From: Hippopus hippopus
Lineage: Eukaryota > Mollusca > Bivalvia > Cardiida > Cardiidae
Length of the DNA stretch: 64,000 nt
NCBI GenBank assembly: GCA_946811185.2
Contig: OX328099.1
Location: forward strand, 37,559,299 to 37,623,298
Reading direction: 5' to 3'
A program made the translations under genes and the position numbers. The notes beneath the pieces are model-generated. The model did not search any database, was not told the DNA's origin, and saw only the letters and a list, made by a program, of their open reading frames with translations. Shown here piece after piece: positions 59,201-64,000 of this stretch (its first letter is position 1; every line of letters begins with the position of its first letter).

Positions 59201-60588
59201 TCTAAATGTGGCTGAAATGTTGAAATTTTGTCTTTGTAAGGTTAGAAAACATTATGGGAAAAGGAGAAAATGCTGGTGACCAAATGATCCTTTTCCCACA
59301 ATGCTTTCAAAAGCCTTTTTCTTCAGGGTTGTTAAAACTCAGGACCGTATGGTAAAGAGTTAATATATCTTCATTCTTGAACAAGGAATTAATCAGAACC
59401 AATACAATCCTACAAAACACTTCAACCTTTCCACATGTCGGTCATTCCTATCCAAGAAAAATATTTGTTTGAACTAGCTTCTTACAGTACATTTCAGCTT
59501 TTGACAAGAATGAACCCTGATTCCATACAGTTTGTATGTAAGTATGGTGTTTGAAGCCCCTTTTCAACATTACTTTAGTTATATCGCAGCTGCCAGAGCA
59601 TTTAGTCATTCTTTTCTGGAGGTTCTTTTACCAGTATTGTTGTATAATATTCTTCCCAAGCCACTGGCTGCTTCCCCATTTAACTATCGTCTAAACAAGG
59701 GTCAGCATTGAGAGAGGAATGAATCTTATACCAATGCAATCAACAATCCTTGGCAAGAAATGGGCTGAGCTGGGAATTCATACTTGCAACCCCAAGGTTT
59801 TAAGCCAAGTATGTTACCAACTGAGCTCCTTGGCAATGCCCTACCATTATTTTGGCAACACCCCACCATGATGAAAGTATCAGCTTATACACAGGCATGA
59901 TCCCGGCATCCTGTTCACCCTTTACCAAACAATGTTTTCAAAGGCCTTCCTTCTCAGGGTCATTAAAACAAGTGATTGTGTATTGTTTATATTGGAGTTC
60001 ACAGCTGTTTCAACAGCTTAAGTCATATCACAGAGGTCAGTGGACCTATGCATGTGTTTCCTGGCTTTCTCACACCAGTACTGACACAACTTTCTTTCCA
60101 AGCCACTGACAATTTTTCCCACATGCAAAAGCCAAAAATTGCCGGACAGAAAGTTTGCCTCAACTGAGTATCAAACTCACAACCACCAGGTCAGATATGC
60201 TAACCACAGAGCTACCCTGCAGGGCAGGGATTGACTAACTCTTTACCATACGACAAAATCTTAGGCTGGTCCATATTGACAGTATACTGTATGCAGACGA
60301 CAAATTAAATATTTCTCAAATGGCGAGATATGTCTGTGATAGGATAGAAAACAGTGGGAAAAGGAGAAAATACTGGTTACCAGCATTTTCTCCTTTTCCT
60401 CAAAAGCCTGTTTTCCTGGGGGTTGTTAAAACCCCAAATTGTTTGGAATAGGATTAAGGGTTTATGTAAGAAGAATCCTGCTTACCGAGAAACATTTTGG
60501 CATCAATGTTAGGGTACTTGTCTATCAAGCTCTGGACAATCATTCTAGAGGCGTCCATCTCATCTTGGATACAGAACAGCAGTTCATA
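44099..60588 (-). CDS. UGCG: Ceramide glucosyltransferase (glucosylceramide synthase), all but the N-terminal exon(s)
   Basis: Six minus-strand exons with consensus splice sites join in phase to 317 residues. The vertebrate enzyme has about 394, so the missing 75-80 residues (N-terminal membrane anchor and start of the GT2 fold) lie outside the window. The enzyme transfers glucose from UDP-glucose to ceramide on the cytosolic face of the Golgi, the first step of glycosphingolipid synthesis. Family landmarks are present: a QDEMD acidic site (first Asp region), SDSGIR (second Asp), VGLVHQMPY with the conserved His, [16 protein letters not shown] (third Asp), and RLCRW for the (R/Q)XXRW motif, split across an exon junction. 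The C-terminal part has hydrophobic segments ([16 protein letters not shown]) and the conserved [18 protein letters not shown] end. No lesion is visible; it appears intact. Introns are repeat-filled, the largest about 10.7 kb. Confidence 0.96.
45052..45241 (-). CDS. UGCG: UGCG exon, RW and membrane segment
   Basis: 190 nt, acceptor CTTACAG|G, donor GGAG|GTAGGT. The first base completes the Arg of RLCRW, then [12 protein letters not shown] follows. The rest is hydrophobic ([13 protein letters not shown]), matching the C-terminal membrane part of the enzyme. Confidence 0.94.
45265..45420 (+). repeat. SINE family 2, 3' half, UGCG intron
   Basis: GCTGATCATTGTTTCAATG, CAGCCAGTGGCTTGAAAAG and AAAGTACTGGTAAAAGAAAC; no head. 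Confidence 0.7.
45548..46380 (-). mobile_element. Family A MITE split by a 610-bp family F element
   Basis: TTAA 45544-45547 and 46381-46384 enclose family A sequence at 45548-45680 and 46291-46380. Between them lies family F (45681-46290). All within a UGCG intron. Confidence 0.9.
45681..46290 (-). mobile_element. Family F element, copy 2, inside a family A MITE
   Basis: About 610 bp, closely matching 2209-2802 in reverse. The same CTAG plus hairpin end lies at 45681, and the other end is GGAGCT at 46285-46290. The surrounding MITE gives the insertion borders. Confidence 0.85.
46559..46824 (-). CDS. UGCG: UGCG exon with CATGMS and AEDYF
   Basis: 266 nt, acceptor TAAAAG|GTA, donor TGTCG|GTAAGA. 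It encodes [35 protein letters not shown] and the start of the R-X-X-R-W motif (RLC plus a split Arg). The upstream stretch before the first ATG belongs to the exon, so an open frame starting at that Met would be too short. Confidence 0.96.
47122..47330 (-). mobile_element. SINE family 2 inserted in a family A fragment
   Basis: TTTCCTGGAGTTTCTCTTATC, AGGAATGAATCCTGTTGC and ACTATCATCAAACCTCAG in reverse orientation, abutting family A sequence at 47121. Confidence 0.75.
47530..47642 (-). CDS. UGCG: UGCG exon with conserved His
   Basis: 113 nt, acceptor TTTCAG|TG, donor GAAAAG|GTAATA. It encodes REDTLTD and VGLVHQMPY; the His corresponds to the active-site His of vertebrate UGCG. Phase fits the flanking exons. 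Confidence 0.95.
49711..49812 (-). CDS. UGCG: UGCG exon with SDSGIR motif
   Basis: 102 nt, acceptor CTTCAG|GT, donor CGCA|GTAAGT. It encodes [13 protein letters not shown] and [17 protein letters not shown] holds the second conserved Asp of the family. Phase is two bases in and one base out, matching both neighbours. Confidence 0.95.
49873..50076 (+). mobile_element. Family C MITE, copy 3, UGCG intron
   Basis: 204 bp between TTAA 49869-49872 and TTAA 50077-50080; the same inner palindrome. It lies 60 bp upstream of UGCG exon 49812-49711. Confidence 0.9.
50099..50889. repeat. Two family A copies in the large UGCG intron
   Basis: 50099-50325 (-, hairpin arms changed to GCGAGAAAAAG/CTTTTTCTCGC-like yet still pairing, loop GGTAACC) and 50704-50889 (+, left half shortened). 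Confidence 0.78.
50890..51965. other. UGCG intron without a recognised exon
   Basis: Holds the family B copy 51085-51345. A 78-codon frame at 51612-51848 contains CTQCHADIS but is unsupported by splice sites or a family. Confidence 0.5.
51085..51345 (-). repeat. Family B copy in the large UGCG intron
   Basis: GCATCCGCAAAAAGTATTG to GCCAGAGCATGGCTCAT; the outermost 30 bases of one end are lost. Confidence 0.83.
51966..52945. repeat. About 970-bp element with imperfect terminal inverted repeats
   Basis: CTGTATTTCTCCTAATAAAA at the left faces TTTTATTACGAGAAATACGG at the right. The inside has a T/G tract and several CACTCGTCC/GGACGAGT motifs. No protein recognised. Confidence 0.65.
52205..52233 (+). 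repeat. Poly-T/poly-G tract
   Basis: T runs directly into G17, interrupted by nothing else. Likely unstable in length. Confidence 0.95.
54105..54395 (-). mobile_element. SINE family 2, nearly complete
   Basis: GTGGCCAGTGCAACTATCC, CTGGCTGCTTTCCCACATAA and ATAAATCCTGTCGCAATGA to a head with CAACTGCACTACAGTGGCC. Confidence 0.82.
54455..54677 (-). repeat. Family B copy, one end truncated
   Basis: GAACCATGCCTTTTGAAAAT through the GGTCAGCCTGCACAG/ATGCAGGCTGACC palindrome to GCATCATGGAGAT; the last TIR is missing. Confidence 0.82.
55410..55712 (-). mobile_element. SINE family 2, nearly complete
   Basis: GTTTAACGCTGTTTTCAAC, GGTGGCCAGTGCACCTGTC, GGAATGAATCCTGTCGCAA, then box B as GGGATCAAACCAG and a decayed box A. 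Confidence 0.82.
56729..57579. repeat. Three family A copies, two of them facing
   Basis: 56729-56951 (+), 57068-57290 (+, TTAA at 57064-57067) and 57357-57579 (-, TTAA at 57353-57356, hairpin with one extra base). Confidence 0.82.
57736..57951. repeat. Tandem pair of 105-bp units with inverted ends
   Basis: Unit 1 runs from GTCTACAGCCCCTAACTC to GAGTAAGGGGCTGTAGAC, so it has inverted ends. Unit 2 follows, sharing GACGTTTTCGTAA, GGCAGCTTCCGT and AATATGAGAGT, and ends GGGGCCGTAGACC. Confidence 0.85.
57955..58168 (-). mobile_element. SINE family 1, nearly complete
   Basis: In reverse: TGTGGCTCAGTTGTAAGAT, GAGTTCGATCCCCACTC and TTGGGCAAGACAACTC, ending near AGCAGCATAAAACAACAAT-like sequence. 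Confidence 0.8.
58575..59985. repeat. Family A copies and fragments
   Basis: 58590-58680 (- half), 58712-58917 (-), 58935-59148 (-) meeting head-on with 59150-59359 (+, closing TTAA 59360-59363), and 59925-59985 (+ right end). Confidence 0.76.
59540..60225 (-). mobile_element. Two SINE family 2 copies
   Basis: 59540-59850 (AAGCCACTGGCTGCTTCCCC, GAATGAATCTTATACCAATG, head at ACCAACTGAGCTCC) and 59985-60225 (CAGTGGACCTATGCATG, CAAGCCACTGACAATTT, head at CTAACCACAGAGCTACC). A family A fragment lies between. Confidence 0.78.
60238..60453 (+). repeat. Family A copy 32 bp from the UGCG exon donor
   Basis: ACTCTTTACCATACGAC to GGAATAGGA, closing TTAA 60454-60457. The hairpin arm lacks CATTGT on one side. 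The splice donor of exon 60486-60588 lies just beyond. Confidence 0.82.
60486..60588 (-). CDS. UGCG: UGCG exon with first acidic motif
   Basis: The 103-nt exon begins TAT after acceptor TTTCAG| and ends CTCG|GTAAGC. It encodes [14 protein letters not shown] through [13 protein letters not shown] replaces the vertebrate QDHDD around the first catalytic Asp. One base of a split glycine codon remains for the next exon. Opposite-oriented family A MITEs lie close on both sides (60238-60453 and 60650-60870). Confidence 0.95.
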
Positions 60589-60649
60589 CTGAAAGTAAAA
60601 AAAAATACTGAATTTAGAGCAGGACCTCCTTGCCACCCTACATCTTTTA

Positions 60650-61400
60650 AATCATTAACCAGAGAATCCTCTGTTTTAACGACCTGGAAGAACGGGATTT
60701 TGAAAACAATGTGAGAAAAGGAGAAAATACTGGTAACCTGCATTTCCTCCCTTTTCTCCTCATAAAGGTTTATACCCTGTCAAAAAAAGATTTCCACTAT
60801 ATGGACCAATTCTAACTGCTGTCTGCAAACACTCTGGATTTGTACTGGTCAAGTAGTTTTTTTTCTAGATTTTTTCTAGACATGTCCAAATTGAAAGCAT
60901 TGCAGACAACAAATTAAATGTAGGTCAAGTAATGCTGTCTGTTTTTGAAAGTGTAGAAAACATTGTGGAAAAACGAGAAAATGCTATTTATCAGCATTTC
61001 CTCCATTTCCCAGAATGTTTTCCAAAGCCTTTATTCCAAGGGTCATTAAAGCTTGGAACTGTTTGGTTAAGACTTAATTTGGAACCACAAATTTTCTAAA
61101 AGACTAACAAGTCCCAAAATATTTAAATGCTTGCACTCTTTTATTCATTAAACCATCAACACACAATCCCAACTTTAAATGAACCTGAGAAAGCCTTTGA
61201 AAACATTTTTGGAGAAGAGAAAATGCTGATAATCAGTATTTTCTATTTTTCCCACAATGTTTTCTACACATAAAAAAGGCAAGTTACATCATTTGGTCAA
61301 TACCTTTTGCAGATGCATTAAGCCCCCTTTGCACAGAGTATTAACCATCCATGTCTCCAAATGTTTTCAACATGGACCAGTCAAAAATTTTGATGTCTAG
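60650..61400. repeat. Three family A copies upstream of the UGCG exon
   Basis: 60650-60870 (-), 60875-61078 (+), and 61145-61400 (-), the last with a family B end piece (about 61303-61345) inside it. Confidence 0.78.
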
Positions 61401-61623
61401 TTAAAACAACTCTTTCACTACCAACTCCAGAAATACAACTTTTGTCCCCAAGTTCAAAAAAAAAAAGCTCTCCAGTGCTATTGAAGAGACTTCAGTCAAA
61501 GTTAAGTATCAGGCAGCAGATGGTCTAGATCCAAGATCAGACTGGATTTTTCTGTGCAGTCTGATCTTGACCTACACCATCGGCAAAAGCTACTTTATTT
61601 GACATCAGCAATGAAAAAGTTAA

Positions 61624-61840
61624 CTCTTTACCACACAACAAAATTTTAATTTGTCGAAATTGAAAGCATTTGCAGAAGACCAATTCAATATTGGCCGAAG
61701 ATGGAATTTCCCTTTGAAAGGAAAGAAAACATTGTGGGAAAAGGAGAAAATGCTGGTTACCAGCATTTCTTATTTTTCCACAATGTTTTCAATAGCCTCT
61801 TTCCACAGGGCATTAGAACACGGGATTGTCTAGTATAGGA
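61624..61840 (+). mobile_element. Family A MITE with both TTAAs
   Basis: 217 bp between TTAA 61620-61623 and TTAA 61841-61844; right hairpin arm slightly decayed. Confidence 0.87.
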
Positions 61841-61844
61841 TTAA

Positions 61845-62547
61845 GTGGGACTCCAAGGGATAACTATTCCAGGCATCCATAAAAATTGTGCTTTTTATGC
61901 ATGTAATTAATGATAATTGGATTTGCAGTAATTTGTGGGTTTTTTTCATTTTCTGAAGAGAACTTCATGATTGTGACCTACAAATCCTGGTAAATTCCAT
62001 TTATGATCCTCTACCATAAAGTTCCACTCATGGTAAAGTACGGTCTTTTATGCATCCAATTATTTCCTGCCCTGAAGTGACCTTGTTCCTCATGTTATTC
62101 ATAAAATGAAACCAGGACTGTTGCAGGATGACAAATACCCAGCTCCCCCCCTCCCCAACCCATCCAACAAATCTCTGGATTGGCAAAAAACCTGCTGTAA
62201 TAATTGACCAATAAGAATGGAAGCTGCAGGTGAACAAGTTCAATAAGTTCCATTGGTAGGATGGTCACTCACTCGTCACAACTCAGCCGATTCTGTACTT
62301 ACATCTAACCTCGTCTGTATAATGGTCGTCTCCATTTATAACTGCCAATCACATGATCTTATACATGCCGGCGCCACTGTAAGTCGTTTAGTAACGACAT
62401 AAACAACCTCGATGAAGTTATTCACTATCGGTGAAAACTTCAATCGGAATTGATGAACCACATTAAAAAATGAACATACGAACTGTTTGTCAAATGGAAT
62501 ATAGTTAGAAAGACTTCAATAGAAAATTGAGACTCAAGTTTTCTTTT
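61845..62547. other. No host gene seen upstream of UGCG exon 60588
   Basis: Plain A/T-rich DNA, then the probable 3' flank of the Tc1 relic. No exon encoding the UGCG N-terminus was recognised here or up to 64000. Confidence 0.55.
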
Positions 62548-63473
62548 TTACGAGGAGCCATACAAATTTTCAGAACGGTAAACCTGCGTATTTCCAGCAA
62601 TGAAATTTCTAGGTTGGGGTTGACGTCGACGTAAACGTCGCCCAATGTAATCCCATGCATGTTCAATGGGATTACAATCAGGGGAAAGTGCTGGCCATGG
62701 CAACACATCAATGTGTCTATTCTGTAGAAAGTCCATGGTAATGCGTGCGACATGTGGTCGAGCATTATCATGTTATAAAACTAATCCTTGACGTTGTCTG
62801 AAAAGGGGTACAACTACAGGTTGCAAAACCTGATTAATGTATTGCCTGGCTGTCAGATTTCCTTTAACAATGACTGAGACCTAAATCGACGATTTATGGC
62901 TGCCCACACCATAATCCCACCGCCTGCGAAGCGATCATACTCCAGAACAGTGTTGTTTGAGTAGTGTTCATGACGTCGTCTATATACCCATATACGTCCA
63001 TCGGCGTTAGATAAGTTGAAACACGATTCATCGGAAAACACTACATTTTGCCAACGCTATCCTCTGTGATTTCGAGCCCATTCAAGACGTCGGTGACGAT
63101 GACGAGCCGTCAACACTGGACCACGTAATGGTTTATGACAGCGTATCCCACTGGCCAACAGTCGATTTCTTACAATGAACCAACTAATAGGCACCCCTCG
63201 GTTACCCACCACCAAACGTGACGTTGATTCCGCGGTCAAAAATCTGTCACGTAGGTGACGTTGACGGATATAATTATCCTGTCTCACTGACGTCACACGT
63301 GGTGCGCCTGACCTCGGCCTATCTGCAGCTGTTCCTGTCACCCTGACCTGTTGAACGAGACTCACAATTGTGGACCTAGCCACATTAAAATGTCTCGCAA
63401 TGTGATCTTGGGTAAGACCACACTCAAACATGGCAATACATCGAGCCCTTTCTTCAGCATTTAATCTCGGCAT
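62548..63473 (-). pseudogene. Broken Tc1-type transposase (DD34E)
   Basis: Starts at ATG 63473 with MPRLNAEERARCIAMFE, then paired helix-turn-helix regions (DHIARHFNVARSTI; GVPISWFIVRNRLL). The catalytic domain shows FSDES (Asp), HDNARPH (Asp) and SPDCNPIEH; the second Asp and the Glu are 34 residues apart, the Tc1 pattern. Lesions: TAG at 63059-63057 (expected Trp between RNHRG and RWQN), a frameshift near 62872 between RSQSL and the VKGNLTAR-like frame, and TAA at 62775-62773 directly before HDN. I could not find terminal inverted repeats, so the element borders are unknown. Confidence 0.9.
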
Positions 63474-63779
63474 TTTGAGAAAATCACGCTTTTCGAAAAA
63501 AATCGCTTGTACTCGGGTTCTGTGTCGTTGAATACATGTACCTCTGTAATTTTGATAAGCAAGACCACGTGGTTCATGACAACTGGCTTCACGAGCAAGC
63601 TGTGCACATAAGCTTGGGCTTAGCTTTTGGATAAAGCAAATCGATTCGATTTCGTGTTGGCTAGGTTTGTCGGCGAATATATATGTATGCATTATTTGCT
63701 TTCTCCAAAATGTTTTCTTATATTCAAATTATCATCTGTTTCTGATGGAGCGTTTCTTTTTCTCGTCAGCATAGAAAAT

Positions 63780-63870
63780 AAATCTGCTAACCACAATGTT
63801 TTTACCATTGATAAAGAACTCTCTATTATTTGCCATCTGCAAATGCTTTCAATCGAGGGAAAGTAGACCA
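63780..63870 (-). repeat. Family A fragment
   Basis: Right-half scrap: TTTGCCATCTGCAAATGC followed by TTTCAATCGAGGGAAAG. Confidence 0.55.
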
Positions 63871-64000
63871 CTTTCGGAATATGCAAATAAATATGATTAG
63901 GTGTGAACCAAATAAAAGAGTTAATATCAAAACATACACATAATTAAGAAATTTTAATAAATACTAGAAAAAAACATTTTGACAGAAAACAGCACTCTCT

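Noticed and set aside
60589..64000. Search for the first UGCG exon
   Set aside because: No minus-strand segment resembling the N-terminal membrane anchor or the LKPL region was seen; it is probably beyond 64000.

Overview
This is animal nuclear DNA, A/T-rich and intron-dominated, with no bacterial gene organisation. Two conserved metazoan genes can be assembled from exons with correct splice sites and matching phases. The repeats suggest a mollusc, most likely a bivalve: tRNA-derived SINEs, foldback MITEs with GCGCAGGCTGA-type cores, and CCGTCCGT/CTGTCTGTC-containing dispersed elements. The organism call is inference from general knowledge of bivalve genomes, not from a search.

Left part (about 3.5-10.9 kb, + strand): the 3' half of a vasculin-family gene (GPBP1/GPBP1L1-like). 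Four coding exons at 3527-3649, 6826-6966, 9101-9198 and 10628-10868 join in phase to 200 residues plus stop. Right part (60.6-44.1 kb, - strand): ceramide glucosyltransferase (UGCG). Six exons at 60588-60486, 49812-49711, 47642-47530, 46824-46559, 45241-45052 and 44278-44099 join in phase to 317 residues plus stop. The first exon or exons, about 75-80 residues with the N-terminal membrane anchor, lie beyond the window. The two genes are tail to tail, about 33 kb apart, and I see no further host gene between them.

The rest is a dense layered repeat landscape. The dominant repeat, called family A here, is a roughly 220-bp TTAA-flanked MITE. Its ends are CCCTTTACCA or CTCTTTACCA and its centre is a 67-nt almost perfect palindrome. 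I count more than 70 copies or fragments on both strands. Several nested and tandem insertions with exact TTAA junctions show that it moved as a unit and targets TTAA, which points to a piggyBac-type mobiliser that is not present here. Other families are B (about 260 bp, 36-bp TIRs), C (about 205 bp, also TTAA with CCCTTA ends), E (261 bp, 4-bp target duplication), F (about 600 bp, Helitron-like 3' end), two tRNA-derived SINE families, an 856-bp element with arrayed subterminal GGTACGAAATGG motifs and a 9-bp target duplication, and several unique inverted or tandem repeats.

Two transposase relics are recognisable: a complete but broken mariner (DD34D) at 40609-41936 and a broken Tc1-type (DD34E) gene at 63473-62548. 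Almost all other open frames in the window are translations of repeats, above all of the family A palindrome.

I found no convincing new cellular system. The most interesting material is the family A swarm (mobility evidence, hairpin, and inverted pairs flanking a UGCG exon) and the 23.7-30.1 kb segment bounded by matching inverted ends.
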